The notes: generated by a model not told the origin, from the letters alone. A stretch of DNA of 64,000 nucleotides from CAVXWV01 sp963695415 (GCA_963695415.1 CAVOGL010000020.1:173444-237443), one strand, 5' to 3'. Shown: positions 9,604 to 20,303, counted from the stretch's first letter. Program-made: numbers and translations.

Positions 9604-10683
9604 TTACCGGTTTTTAATGACAGAGTGTTGGGTTTGCATGGTCTGGGGATCGACCATCCCGGTTGAGGACCGGATGACGAGGCGAGTGGGAAGGATCTCT
9701 TCTTTCACTTCCAGCCTCCCGTTGCGTATCGTATTCAAAGCCATCATCACAGCTTTCCTTCCCATCTCGTAGAGCGGTTGGTGGACCGTGGTTAATGGCG
9801 GTATGGTGCGTGCTGCCATGGGAATATCATCGAATCCCATGATTGATACCTGTTCCGGGACTTTCAGGCTCAATTTGTGCGCCGCGGACAAAACCCCCAT
9901 CGCCATCTGGTCGTTGGATGCAATAATGGCAGTGGGCGGTTCTTCCATCTGAAGAAGTTCCAGACCGTGACTTTCGCCGGAAGGTGATTCGTAATCACCC
10001 TGCCTGACCAATTCATCGTTTACCGGGATACCCGCCTCTTCAAGGGCATCACAGAAACCTGAGAACCGCTCGAGGCTGGTACCATCTCCAAGAATGCCTT
10101 TGATATATCCAATTCGCCGGTGACCCAATTGGAGCAGGTAACGCGTGGCTTCATGCATCCCTGCCTGGTTGGATGCCTTGACCATGGGCAAGGCATACTC
10201 TACGGAACGGTGATCGATGAGGATACAGGGTAGATTGTCCTTGCACAACACGCCCATAAACCGGTCTGCCTCGGTTGGCAGCACCATCAATATCCCCTCT
10301 ACCAATCCTCCCATCAGGTAGGTTACCTGTGTCAATTCATCTTTGCTGTTTTGCCCGCTGGTCAACAGGATCATATTATAGCCCTGAGCCTGAGTCTCAT
10401 CACTGACGCCGCGGATAATCTCGAGCAAATATTCTGAATGGATGCTGCCCACGACCAGACCCAGCATCTTCGAACGCCCGGTTGATAATGAACGCGCCGG
10501 TATGTTAGGCGCATATTCAAGCTCTGTGGCGATGCGTAAAATACGCTTGCGGGTCTCCACGTTGACATGCGGTTTGTTGTTCAGAACCCGCGAAACTGTC
10601 ATTGTCGATACACCAGCTTTCTTGGCAATATCGGCTAGTTTTACAGTTATGAGTTCGGATTTGCCTGCCATGGGAAACGCCAT
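9604..10683 (-). CDS. LacI-family transcriptional regulator
   Basis: A 359-residue regulator. The helix-turn-helix KLADIAKKAGVSTMTVSRVL is at residues 15-34, the hinge ARSLSTGRS follows, and the periplasmic-binding-protein-like effector domain runs from about residue 72 (MLGLVVGSIHSEYLLEIIRG) to the end. It probably represses the adjacent sugar transporter and is released by the transported sugar or a derivative. A LacI-type operator sits at 10713-10726, 30 bases upstream of its own start, which suggests autoregulation. ATG 10683 has AGGA close by; ATG 10671 is an alternative. Confidence 0.93.
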   Translation of the reverse strand: MAFPMAGKSELITVKLADIAKKAGVSTMTVSRVLNNKPHVNVETRKRILRIATELEYAPNIPARSLSTGRSKMLGLVVGSIHSEYLLEIIRGVSDETQAQGYNMILLTSGQNSKDELTQVTYLMGGLVEGILMVLPTEADRFMGVLCKDNLPCILIDHRSVEYALPMVKASNQAGMHEATRYLLQLGHRRIGYIKGILGDGTSLERFSGFCDALEEAGIPVNDELVRQGDYESPSGESHGLELLQMEEPPTAIIASNDQMAMGVLSAAHKLSLKVPEQVSIMGFDDIPMAARTIPPLTTVHQPLYEMGRKAVMMALNTIRNGRLEVKEEILPTRLVIRSSTGMVDPQTMQTQHSVIKNR

Positions 10684-10712
10684 CCATCCTGCCTGTTAAG
10701 CTGTTAGATATC

Positions 10713-10726
10713 TGTTAACGGTAACA
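10713..10726. promoter_or_regulatory. Probable LacI-family operator
   Basis: TGTTAACGGTAACA has perfect 5-base arms (TGTTA/TAACA) around a central ACGG that contains the CG step typical of LacI-family operators. It lies 30 bases upstream of the regulator gene, where bound repressor would block its promoter. No second exact copy was found upstream of the binding-protein gene. Confidence 0.6.
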
Positions 10727-10940
10727 TAAATATACAACCTGGAAAGTGTTTTGTCAAGACAATTAGCGACCATTTGGGGAGGGATTCATTATTTGTTGGA
10801 TGAATCACCTGAATTTAATAATAGCGCAAAAATTGACTCTGGTCTGTTAAATTGAAACAGACTACCTCAGCATTTCTAGAATGATCATTGCTCGAACCGC
10901 AAGCCCGACCACATTTATCATCATCTCAATCGAATCTCAC

Positions 10941-11958
10941 TCAATCATGGTCCTTGCCATGCATCGTCGGCGCCATCATGCCATCCGGAGCACCCATCAT
11001 CGACATTGGGGCGTTTTTGATGCTGCGCCGTTTTTCAGGCTGGTTAGCTGCGCAGGGAGTGCCAAAGACAGGCTGTGCGAAAGGTAGATGCGTGTTGCCG
11101 CGCGCCAGAATATGCAGGTAATTTGCCATCTCCCCATCCCAGGGCAACCCATGGTTCCAGGGCACAGCAGAACGTGCGTTGCAGTAATGTCCCACAAATG
11201 ACCGGCGAGGTTTGTCCGTGCGATTGGAGTGGGAGCGGTGCAGGATGTGACCTCCAAAAAAGACCACGTCTCCTGGTTCGGCTTCCACAGGCACTTCCTT
11301 TCCCGGGTATTTCTGGGCAATGCGGACCAGTCCATTGCGGTTTTCATCGGTCACCGAAGCGCCGTAGATTGTGCCCATATCTTCGAGTGTCGATTGCAGC
11401 GATGTTCCCATCCCTTTATCATCAGGATAGATTGGCTCATTCTGCGTTCCCACCGTAAACCACAGGCACCCGTTCTCCACAGTCGCCTTTGTCAGCGCAA
11501 CCCAGGCACCACACAACGTGTCCGGGAAAGAAGGAATGTAATATGCATCCTGGTGCAGTCCCTGACCTGGCTGACCGGGCTGCTTGAAGAACAGCATCGA
11601 CTGAAGCGCCAGCACATCCGGACCGATCAGAGCTTCTAACACATCCAGGATCCTTGGATGGAGCAAGAAGCGTTCATGCAGTGCATGACGGCGGTGCAGC
11701 ATGTGTGCCCTAAGCCAGTCTTCCGGTTTCTTGGGTGTATCGCGGATGCCGATATCTGCCAGGATAGTGGCTTCTTTGATCGTCTCCTTGCCGGAAAGCA
11801 TCGCGTCCATGTGGTCATTCATCTCGGTGATGTCCGCATCCGGCACCAAACCGCGCACAACCAGGAAACCCTGCTCCTTGAAAGTGATGTATTCGTTTAC
11901 ATGTACCGTATAGGATGCAGTCGACCTGCTCTTTTTCCATGGTTGACTGGTTCATCAT
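10941..11958 (-). CDS. Phytanoyl-CoA dioxygenase (PhyH) family protein, frameshifted near the N-terminus
   Basis: Fe(II)/2-oxoglutarate-dependent oxygenase, about 338 residues. The iron-binding facial triad is visible as HQD (GLHQDAYY) and a distal His in GGHILHRSHSN; a conserved Arg follows (RRSFVGHY). The ribosome site ACGGAG precedes ATG 11958 (MMNQSTMEKEQVD). That frame soon fails, and the family sequence YTVHVNEYITFKEQGFLVVR continues one frame on, so one extra base lies near 11905-11925. It is upstream of the LacI-sugar locus on the same strand but separated by a 257-base gap with the operator, so it is probably a separate unit. The substrate is unknown. Confidence 0.85.
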
Positions 11959-12108
11959 GTTATTCTCCGTTGTTAGGAATTCCCTTAATATTGAGACTAA
12001 TAACATATATTATATCCGAAATTCATACTGTTATTGATATCTTTTTGTAAGTAAATTGTTGATAGCATCAGACTGATATAATAAAAATAAAATACATCAG
12101 GAGTCAAC

Positions 12109-12855
12109 ATGACTGCCAGTAAAGAAGAAATTCTAGAATTCATCGAAACCACCTCATTAAGCGGTTATCAAAATATACCTTTACCTTACAACCTCGAGAT
12201 TCCGGGTAAAGATCACAGTCCTAAGATAAATTCGGTGCTCAGTATGGAATTAAAAGGCAAGAGTGTTCTCGACATCGGCTGTTATTATGGTTTGTACTCT
12301 CACGAAGCAAAGAAAAGAGGCGCCGGGCGAGTGGTTGGTATTGAATTGAATAAGCAAAGAGCGGAAATTGCTCAGAAAATCACAGATCTTATCGGCGATG
12401 GAGTCGAGATTATCCATGGTGATATTTTGGATGTGAATCTGAAAACCAAATTTGATGTCATCTTGTTCCTCAGCGTACTCCATCATATCAAGGAACCTGT
12501 TGCGGTGATGAAAAGGCTGGCAAGTATTTGTTCAGGTGTTATAGTCATCGAATTTTGCTTACCAGAACACAGGTTGAGACGCAAAGACCATGATCGAAAT
12601 CCTCGTGGAAGCGATTTCCAGGAGAAAATAAACGATCATTTTCGAAGTTTTATATTGCGCATTTTGGGTGAAAAAGCAGGAGTCATTGTTACAGGAGACA
12701 GGATAAGCTCTGACCAGGAATATGATTGGACTTATTTTTACAATTTAACTGCATTCCGGACAATTTTCCAGGTGCAGAATGCACTCTTCTCAGATATTCG
12801 ATTCGAGAAATCTCCTCAAAAACAGAATCGAATGCTGGCTTTTTGCAAGGTTTAA
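12109..12855 (+). CDS. Class I SAM-dependent methyltransferase (CmoB/DUF1698-like)
   Basis: A 248-residue methyltransferase. Motif I is VLDIGCYYGLYSHEAKKRGA at about residue 55, the acidic loop is VVGIELN, and motif IV is FDVILFLSVLHHIKEP, the pattern seen in the tRNA-carboxymethyl transferase-like and related sugar/lipid methyltransferases. The ribosome site AGGAG is 6 bases before ATG. The next gene starts 15 bases after its stop, so the two are likely co-transcribed. The substrate cannot be read from the sequence. This stretch is more A+T-rich than the sugar-transport genes on its left. Confidence 0.85.
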   Translation: MTASKEEILEFIETTSLSGYQNIPLPYNLEIPGKDHSPKINSVLSMELKGKSVLDIGCYYGLYSHEAKKRGAGRVVGIELNKQRAEIAQKITDLIGDGVEIIHGDILDVNLKTKFDVILFLSVLHHIKEPVAVMKRLASICSGVIVIEFCLPEHRLRRKDHDRNPRGSDFQEKINDHFRSFILRILGEKAGVIVTGDRISSDQEYDWTYFYNLTAFRTIFQVQNALFSDIRFEKSPQKQNRMLAFCKV

Positions 12856-12870
12856 TCGATTTTCTCATCT

Positions 12871-14719
12871 ATGGATGACTTTTCTTCCTTGCAGTATGCA
12901 AAAATTATTGATTCTTTAAAAGAATACAGCAATAAACCTCAAAGTTCACCATACAACAATGAACATTTGAGATTAATGGCTGACGCTGCTAAAGTTCTAT
13001 TGAAATCCAAAAGAGGAGTGAGTTTTCCGGATAAAGATTCAACCTACTCTCAAATTATCCAGGAAACATTACAAAACTGCCTGAAACGATTGTTGGTAAG
13101 TGGTGATTTGGATGGTGAAGGCTTGTGTGCCGCATTGATCAAAGGATCTTTCGCATTTAGTACAGCCAACCTTTTCCTCAATACCATCGAAAACCAGCTA
13201 TTGCCTGAACAAACTCTTGGACTATTCCGGTTGATTTATGCATGGTTATTCGCCTTTATTGGGAAATCGCCTGAATATGCTAACCTTCGTTTTCTTGATC
13301 CAGGGTTTACCAGTACTCTCGAGATAATTTTATTGTTCGATAAACCACCACAATTTTCCAATCTGGATTATCGGAATTCAATCAGGAATGAACTGATTGA
13401 TTTATTGAATTTTTCACCACCGGTCGAGGTGGAAATTCGTTTACTCGGGTCCTTTTCTCTGCCTGATGCAATCTCCTCGTTCATCCTTTTTGACAATGGA
13501 AGTGTACAGGATCTACTTAAAACAGAAATACCGCAATTATCTAACGAGTGAGGGAAATGCGATTTTGGACAAATGCCTGGGGCAGATCGTCACGGATTTG
13601 TTGCTTGATCAAAACAACACAAGGAAGGACCAGGATTGGGATTCCAAGATCATCGCAGGATATCAAACCAACAAACAACGCGCTGATCAGGTAGTTTGTG
13701 TGGATTTCGGTGAAGTACTCGACCCTTCCAGTCCTTGGAGAAAAGAAAACCATCAATTTTTCACGCATCTGAAAACAAACCAATTTGATTCAATCATCGT
13801 TGAAGATGCCACCCGGCAGTTGCAGGATGATAAGGGATTTGAAAAAGAAAACCAATTCACCTTGTGTAAGGTGATTGGTTTAGAGTACGAGGATCGCATC
13901 ATTCCAGCTGAGCGGATGATGTTAAAGATTCGCGGGTTGTCTTACTACCGTGCTGGCACCACTCACCTGTTAGATACCCTGAAGGAATATGCCAGTTACC
14001 GGTATATCCATGAAAAGTCTTCTGAAACTGGAGAATATGTTTTGGAAGTTGGACCTATAATATTCAACCTGGAGAAGTTGGCAGTACCCTTTGACCGGGA
14101 AGAAACCAGAAAATGGATAGGATTTTTCCTCGAGGAGATCAAATCGTCTACATCAAGTAGTCTGTACACCACCCGGCTCGTTCAAGGGACAGATTTCTGG
14201 TCTCTTGGCGCCTGCCTCAAAAAAGTAAAAAAAGGGACAACGGCGCACCAGGTAAAGCTTGACCAGGAACAAATAAAATTTCTGCTTTCCGAATTCGGAA
14301 CGTGGTCCTGGTTGAATGGATTCAGCATCGATTATTGTGATGCGGCTTTATTTCTCACTCCCGATGGGGACATCAAGTCGATGAAAATCTTCGATTTCGA
14401 AAGGATTAACTTCGGGGAGCTGGTCAACGAGAACCACATCGTGCTTGACACGTTAATTGACATCAAAACTTACCTGAGAAAATCGTCCTGGGATGAAATT
14501 CTACACAAAGTATATCTCTCTGATAACACTCGCCAGGAACCTTTACCACTGGACGATGTGAAGATCCGTTTAAATAAGAAAAACGGTATACGACATAAAG
14601 TTATCACCGTGATGCGGTACTTTCGCTTTCTGTCATTCCGCTTCGGTCAGAGAACTGGAAAGAGGCTATGGAACTATTACCTCCAATTGTTTGCGAGATT
14701 GAGTTCTATAATCCATTAA
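12871..14719 (+). CDS. Unrecognised protein of about 615 residues, frameshifted, paired with a methyltransferase
   Basis: I do not recognise this protein. Two overlapping frames (12871-13551 and 13466-14719) read naturally as one gene if one base is skipped near 13549: QLSNE then GNAILDKCLGQIVTDLL. The N-terminal half is helical. The C-terminal half has a segment DAALFLTPDGDIKSMKIFDF at about residues 500-520 that loosely resembles the metal-binding loop of kinase-like phosphotransferases; this is weak. The C-terminus is basic. There is no signal peptide or membrane segment. It follows the methyltransferase by 15 bases, which suggests a two-gene modification unit. It could instead be two overlapping genes. 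Confidence 0.5.
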
Positions 14720-14792
14720 TATTCACACGCAATATCCAAGACCAACCTTGATTTTTTCAAGGAGTTGATAAGGGGTATAATTCCAAATCTTA

Positions 14793-15962
14793 ATGAAAAG
14801 AAATAGGAATGTTTTTCTCCTGATGCTTTCTCAGGCTCTTGCGATGTGCGGACCAACTACCATCGCCCTGCTGGGTGGGATCATCGGGACCAGATTAGCA
14901 CCCTCACCCACGCTATCAACCCTGCCGGTGTCGTTGATGGTGGTGGGCGTCGCACTATCCACCATCCCTGCTGCAATGTTAATGCGCCGGGTTGGACGTA
15001 GATGGGGATTCTCGATTGGCAGCGCCATCGCCATCCTTGGGGCACTGCTGGGCATCCTGGCGTTGAGCTGCGAAAGCTTCCCCTTATTTTGTGTTGCCAC
15101 TTTCCTGGTCGGAGCCAACAGCGCATTCATCCAACAATACCGCTTCGGAGCTGCTGAAAGCGTTGCGGAAGAATATGCCAGCAGGGCAATCTCGATGATT
15201 TTGGTGGGTGGGATCATCGCAGGCATTTTGGGTCCTGAGATTGCCAGGCGCACCGGAAACCTGGTGCCAGGGATCGAATTTGCCGGTTCTTTCGTCGTGC
15301 TGGTAGGCTTGTATGTGCTCGTTATTATCCTGATGCAGTTCCTCACACCAATATCTCAAAAAGTAGAAGAGATCAACGGCGATGAGAGACCTTTAAAACA
15401 GATAATCGTCCAACCAAAGTTCCTCGCTGCAGCCGTTGCCGGGATAACGGGTTATGGTGTAATGACGTTCATCATGACAGCCACACCGGTTCAAATGAAC
15501 CACATGCTGGGTTTCAGCCTGGCGCAGACTACTTTAGTGATCCAGAGCCATATTGTCGCCATGTATCTCCCATCATTTTTCACCGGATCCCTAATCGCAA
15601 GGATAGGATTAATTCCAGTGATGGTTGCTGGTGCCATAGCCATGCTGGCAACGGCAGTGATCGGTATCGCCGGCAAAGAATTTTTGCACTTGTGGTGGGC
15701 GCTCGTTTTGTTGGGCATTGGTTGGAATTTTCTTTTCGTGGGTGGGACAGTGCTTCTAACCCACAGTTACCAACCTGCTGAAAGGTTCAAGACTCAGGCT
15801 GCCAACGACTTCAGCATATTCAGTATTCAGGCTCTGGCCTCATTATCTGCTGGCACAGTGCTCTTCGCTTCAAATTGGGACACTCTGAACACTCTAACGA
15901 TCCCCCTGCTTCTGTTAGTCATCAGTATGCTGGTGATTCTGCGAATCAGAAAACAAATATAA
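14793..15962 (+). CDS. Major facilitator superfamily transporter
   Basis: A 389-residue membrane transporter with about 12 hydrophobic segments. The motif-A-like loop between segments 2 and 3 reads MLMRRVGRRWGFSIGS, and a cytoplasmic loop rich in charged residues (SQKVEEINGDERPLKQ) separates two six-segment halves at about residue 190. The substrate is unknown; the family includes drug and sugar exporters. A TATAAT element at 14776-14781 lies only 11 bases before ATG, so the transcript would have almost no leader. No ribosome site is obvious. Confidence 0.85.
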   Translation: MKRNRNVFLLMLSQALAMCGPTTIALLGGIIGTRLAPSPTLSTLPVSLMVVGVALSTIPAAMLMRRVGRRWGFSIGSAIAILGALLGILALSCESFPLFCVATFLVGANSAFIQQYRFGAAESVAEEYASRAISMILVGGIIAGILGPEIARRTGNLVPGIEFAGSFVVLVGLYVLVIILMQFLTPISQKVEEINGDERPLKQIIVQPKFLAAAVAGITGYGVMTFIMTATPVQMNHMLGFSLAQTTLVIQSHIVAMYLPSFFTGSLIARIGLIPVMVAGAIAMLATAVIGIAGKEFLHLWWALVLLGIGWNFLFVGGTVLLTHSYQPAERFKTQAANDFSIFSIQALASLSAGTVLFASNWDTLNTLTIPLLLLVISMLVILRIRKQI

Positions 15963-15989
15963 AGGCTGCCTTTTTAATGCAAAATAATA

Positions 15990-16827
15990 TCAGATCACCC
16001 AGGTGACAATAAAAAGAATGGTGAACACACTGCTGACGATCAATTGACGGATTCCAATTCTGGTCGGTCGGACATTAATCGCCGGACGAAACGTACCGTA
16101 GACCGTCTCAAGCCATTGCAGCGCATAAGGAATCCACAAGAAAGGGGGAAGTATGTTTCCTGCTGAAAGCACAAAAACTACCAGGAAGTTGAAACTGGTA
16201 TATAAAATCGCCCTTCTACCCATTCGCAATCTTTCGGCAACCGGTGGCACACCGGATAGCTCTCGCTGTGCCAGCCGCAAATACGCATAAACAATCGATG
16301 CGGCAGATTGGAACCAGGTTAGCAACCATAACCACCAACCCATTGGATGCGCATTTCCAATTCCGATCCAATATGCTGCCGGAGCAGCCAATGCCAGCGC
16401 CCCGCTTCCCAGGATCTCAACGCCAATCTGCCTGCGCTCTGCTCGCCGGGTTACCAACCACAGGTGCCAGCCCAAAGACAGGCACAGCAGGCAAGGCAAG
16501 GTAAAGCACATACCCATGACCAGTCAAAATCAGACCGGTCAGGGACAGCAATGCTGATACGGCATATACGCCCGTCCAAACCAGTGCAGGGAAGCGATCA
16601 TTGGTTGACCTGCGACCAGACAGAGTCTTTATGTAAATCGTTAGAGGCTGCCTGATCAGGAATGCAGAGAAGGCGCCCAGCAAAAGAAAAGGCGTTCCTG
16701 TGTTGATTGTTCCCCCGGCAAACATGCCGATAAACAACGGGCTGATTAAGAATACCCACGAACCATGATCCTGGGGAATGGCAATTATTTTATTGAAAAT
16801 TTGATTTCGAGATATTTGGAACTGCAA
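15990..16827 (-). CDS. YwiC-like membrane protein, frameshifted
   Basis: The start IAIPQDHGSWVFLISPLFIG matches the YwiC-like family opening (PxxHGxW, then a membrane segment). The full protein would be about 278 residues with seven to eight membrane segments, but the frame breaks near 16460-16500: YLALPAVPVFGL joins HLWLVTRRAERRQIGVEILG of the next frame by removing one base. The remainder (to 15990) continues as membrane helices with a charged loop RRAERRQIGVE. The family has no firm function. It is 10 bases from the end of the upstream membrane protein gene and may be transcribed with it. Confidence 0.7.
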
Positions 16828-16837
16828 TACCCGGGAC

Positions 16838-18097
16838 TTAATCCTTTCTTCTTAACCAGACACTGACACTTTCCGGTTGTACACTTTCGTCGATCACCCT
16901 GGTCATTTTACTGATAAGCACATTTATATCAGTTTCAGAGCGGGTGATCAAGCTGAAATTGGAAAGGACTTGCTCTGCATTATATTTGCGGCGGTAAAAA
17001 CGGCGATCTATGCCGTTTTGTATCCGTCTACGTAATGGGTTAAACAAAGCGGCAATCAGCAGTGTGGAGAGCACCAGGCTCAAGGAAGATTGCTGACCGG
17101 TTACCTGGGTGATGATACTGCTTGAAAGGGTAACCACGCCAAAAAAGACAATCAATAGAATTGTGCTCAGGCTCAGGTAAACCAGGGAGCGCCGGATGAT
17201 CAGGTCGATATCCCACAGCCGGTAGCGCAGGATTGAAAACGCGATGCCGGTGGGCATCAACAGATAACTCAAGACATATACCGGCAGGTAAACGAAAAAC
17301 ATGAACATCAAGCGCTGATTACTTGGTTCGGCGGGGGGAAACCAGAGGGACACGATGATAAATGGAATAAAGGCGATGAAAGTACCTAATATTCCTGCAA
17401 GCACCCACTTGGTCTGCTGCCGTTCCACCATGGTTGATACCTTACGGTAGCGGTAAACGACAGAATAGACTCCGACGATAAACCAGGACCCAAAAATGAG
17501 CAGCATCCACAATGCATACAGATCTTCCCTGATTCCCAGGTTGAGGTTGGGAATGACAGACACAGGCGCTCCAAAAATTACAAATATCAACACCGCGTAC
17601 TTCGTCCATCCAGGCACGAATATACCGTTCGGAAAGATGAAAGGGATTAGAATGAAAATTATTGATGCAATCAGGTAAAGGACGGTAACAACCGGCATGA
17701 ATGCACCCAGGTTGTAAATCCCTTCCACCAGGAACAAGACCAGCATGAGGGAAAGCATCAAGGCAATCCAATCATCGGACCGCTTGATAAAAATTACCAA
17801 CCCGATGGCAACAAAAGCGACCCCTACGATGAGCGAAGAAGTGATAACCAGAATCCTAACCAGGTTTTCCGGCAAACCCATCGAGACTGCAATTTCTGCA
17901 TCCTCTCGGGTCATCGTCCAGGGTCCACAGGTGAACTCACCGGTACCACAAGAGGGCAAAGGCTCCTGGGTGGAGACATAGGTGCTGGCGAAAATGGCGA
18001 TCACCGCCAGCATAACACAAGCAAACCAGAAAATACGCGCAATCTGGAGCCAGGGTGGTTTCAATGTGGTGGTGCCTGGTGGGCTGCTGTGTTCCAT
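16838..18097 (-). CDS. Multi-pass membrane protein resembling a sensor input domain
   Basis: A 419-residue protein. One membrane segment is at about residues 18-38, followed by an extracytoplasmic loop with two cysteines (CGTGEFTC), then eight further membrane segments. After the last segment comes NPLRRRIQNGIDRRFYRRKYN and a helical stretch that ends in a GAF-like beginning (VSVWLRRKD). Such input modules occur in front of histidine kinases in Chloroflexota, but no kinase domain follows here, so this is either a stand-alone sensor or a truncated kinase. The substrate or signal is unknown. Confidence 0.6.
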   Translation of the reverse strand: MEHSSPPGTTTLKPPWLQIARIFWFACVMLAVIAIFASTYVSTQEPLPSCGTGEFTCGPWTMTREDAEIAVSMGLPENLVRILVITSSLIVGVAFVAIGLVIFIKRSDDWIALMLSLMLVLFLVEGIYNLGAFMPVVTVLYLIASIIFILIPFIFPNGIFVPGWTKYAVLIFVIFGAPVSVIPNLNLGIREDLYALWMLLIFGSWFIVGVYSVVYRYRKVSTMVERQQTKWVLAGILGTFIAFIPFIIVSLWFPPAEPSNQRLMFMFFVYLPVYVLSYLLMPTGIAFSILRYRLWDIDLIIRRSLVYLSLSTILLIVFFGVVTLSSSIITQVTGQQSSLSLVLSTLLIAALFNPLRRRIQNGIDRRFYRRKYNAEQVLSNFSLITRSETDINVLISKMTRVIDESVQPESVSVWLRRKD

Positions 18098-18220
18098 CCG
18101 AAATTTCCTTCCATCGAATTAAGATAAATTCACTCAATTTTAACAGGTTAACTTTAAAAATGGAAATCCAGATAAGCTTTGCCAGTTTGAACCCTCTTTA
18201 TCAAGAGAAAAGTTAGCGAG

Positions 18221-18226
18221 TATAAT
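18221..18226 (+). promoter_or_regulatory. -10 element of a leaderless UroD-family transcript
   Basis: A perfect TATAAT lies 7 bases before ATG 18234. Transcription would begin at or next to the start codon, and no ribosome site is present. This suggests a leaderless mRNA. No convincing -35 element is seen. Confidence 0.5.
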
Positions 18227-18233
18227 CCTGCCG

Positions 18234-19328
18234 ATGAGCACATCACCACGCCAGCAATTCCTGGAATACGTCCGAGGTGAACCGGGTGCACGACCGGTCA
18301 TATCACCCTTCCTCCCCCATCCGGACGTAGTGATCAATTCACTACTTCAGTTAGGCTTACCAGCTGATGAAAACAACCTGGTTCAGAGCGAGATCAGCCT
18401 GGCGAAAGCATTGGATTACGAGCCGATGTTCATGACCGATTGCCATGGATTGATCTTTCCCTGGGAGCTTGATGAGGCGCTCTCTGACCGGGATTGGATG
18501 GTCTCGAAATTGCGCACTCGAAAAAGGGTATGGGAACGTAAAGTCTCACGAAACCTGGGTGAATGGGGAGACGAGTCCGGTTTCCCGGTCAAGTCAGAAC
18601 AAGACCACCAGCTGATCCACGAAGCTTGCGAGATGATCGCAGACCGGGAGCCAACGATCCGCAGATACTTCCGCGAATGGCGCGAGCAGGTTGGAGAAGA
18701 TGGTGTCATCGTCATCGGTCATCCGCATGTCACCTGGATGGGATACCAGGTCAGCCAGACTAACCTGATCTACCATTACAACGATTTTCCGGATACTTTC
18801 CACAAAAGCATGGAGGCGATCTTCAGTGCAGCAATAGTTGTCTTCGAGATCGCCATGCAGGAAGGCATCGACTTCATGTCTAAATCGACCTACGGTGTCG
18901 AGATGAGCTCTCCAGCACGCTTCGACCGCCAGGACCTGCCTTATCTAAAGCGTCTGTCCGATTGGACGCACCAACACGGCGGATTGTTCTGGTACCACAA
19001 CTGCGGGATGACCCGAGACATGATCCTGTCGGGTCGCTTCAACCAATTCCACCCCGATGTCCTCGAAACAGTCGCACCGCCACCCGAAGGAGACAATGAC
19101 CTGGCTGAGTCACGCCAGTACCTGTCGCCCGAGATATGTTCGAAAGGCAACCTGGACCTGCACATTCTGCGCGATGGGAACGTGGAGGATGTACGGGCAG
19201 CGACCCGGCAGATGGTCAACTCGGTTCGCGGTCACAGGCATATATTCTCAACCGCCGATGCTGTCCTACCGGGAACCCCACCTGAAAATTTCATTGAGTT
19301 CATCCGGACTGCGCATCAAGCATCCTGA
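18234..19328 (+). CDS. Uroporphyrinogen decarboxylase (URO-D) family protein
   Basis: A 364-residue TIM-barrel enzyme of the URO-D/MtaA superfamily. Visible are the N-terminal block RQQFLEYVRGEPGARPV, the central GHPHVTWMGYQVS, a late HQHGGLFWYHNCGM and the C-terminal HIFSTADAVLPGTPPENF, typical of methyltransferase-like members rather than of HemE. A heme-pathway role is unlikely because no other heme genes are nearby. Members often move methyl groups between corrinoid proteins and small thiols, but no corrinoid protein gene is seen. A second family member is at 26950-28025. Confidence 0.85.
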   Translation: MSTSPRQQFLEYVRGEPGARPVISPFLPHPDVVINSLLQLGLPADENNLVQSEISLAKALDYEPMFMTDCHGLIFPWELDEALSDRDWMVSKLRTRKRVWERKVSRNLGEWGDESGFPVKSEQDHQLIHEACEMIADREPTIRRYFREWREQVGEDGVIVIGHPHVTWMGYQVSQTNLIYHYNDFPDTFHKSMEAIFSAAIVVFEIAMQEGIDFMSKSTYGVEMSSPARFDRQDLPYLKRLSDWTHQHGGLFWYHNCGMTRDMILSGRFNQFHPDVLETVAPPPEGDNDLAESRQYLSPEICSKGNLDLHILRDGNVEDVRAATRQMVNSVRGHRHIFSTADAVLPGTPPENFIEFIRTAHQAS

Positions 19329-19456
19329 AAATTGGAGAATAATTGCCTGATCAATATTGAAAATGGTCAGGCAGCCCGAACATTCGTAGCAGGGTAATGT
19401 GCTGACTGTGACCGGTTCTATTCACACCAGATCATATTGTTGTTTGATCGAAATGA

Positions 19457-20067
19457 TTAAAATTTTGATGCCGGACGTAAATAGCGCACAGGTCCATGGG
19501 CAGGATAGACACGCGCAGCGCCCTTCTCACGAAGCATGGTCCATGTATTCAGGGCAACCGGGTTGTCCCAGGACACCTCCTCCGGTGGAAGATCTCCAGT
19601 GAAGACAGAGCCATCATCCAGCAGCAAGGATACACATTCGGCAGAATGTCCGGGTGATGACACAATTTCACCTCCAATGCCGATATCGCTCAACAGCTGG
19701 CGGCTCTGATCGCAGCCAATGAATATGTTTCCATCCATGCTGATCTCAACATAATTGTCCTGGGGTTTGGTCCAATTCTTCATCAATGGGATGGTGGGTG
19801 CCTGGGTATCGATTACGAGCAGAGGCACACCTTCACGCTTCAGCTCTTCTGCCAACCCGGCATGGTCGATGTGGTAATGGGTAGCGAAGGCGTAACGGAT
19901 CTCCTTCAAGGGAATATCCATGCGCTTAAGGTTCGCCAGCATCGTGCCCAGGGTACCGGGCCAGCCTATATCGACCATCAGGCAGGCGACCTGCCTGCGC
20001 TGATAACCCAGTAATTGGTCGAGCGGTAACCAACATTGACGATGGTTGGCTTGGGTAAAGAAGACAT
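19457..20067 (-). CDS. Metallo-beta-lactamase-fold hydrolase, frameshifted near the N-terminus
   Basis: A small (about 203 residues) two-metal hydrolase. The signature ATHYHIDHAG, the His in VSSPGHSAECVSLLL, the Asp in DDGSVFTGDLP and the late His in VYPAHGPVRY are all present. The likely start is ATG 20067 (MSSLPKPTIVNVGYRSTNYW), which places family strand 1 in frame; this frame then stops at AGRSPA, and LMVDIGWPGTLG continues in another frame. One base is lost near 19985-19990. The substrate is unknown; glyoxalase-II-like or lactonase activity is possible. Confidence 0.75.
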
Positions 20068-20303
20068 GGGATGAATTATATAAGAATTTTGAGAAAACTG
20101 CATCGTTGGAAGGAAAACCAAAAAACTCTAGACAATGATAATTGTGCCCTATTCAGATTTTCAAATTTTTTCCTTCGCGCCCTGTGTCCTAGCGGTTTAA
20201 TAAAAAAATCTTCGTGAACCTTCTCCTTCCTTCGAGCCCTATCTTTATAAGCCTACATAGGCAAAGGCTCAATCACGAGGTGCGTATGTAGTGTTTCAAA
20301 TGC

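Noticed and set aside
9604..10683. LacI regulator as part of a catabolic operon with PhyH
   Set aside because: A 257-base gap with the operator separates the two, so they are more likely independent units.
13466..14719. Separate gene starting at 13466
   Set aside because: Its first 28 codons overlap the previous frame and look unlike coding sequence; a single frameshifted gene explains both frames better.
19336..19372. Possible terminator GCCTGATC...GGTCAGGC after the UroD-family gene
   Set aside because: The stem is short, the loop is long and no T-run follows.
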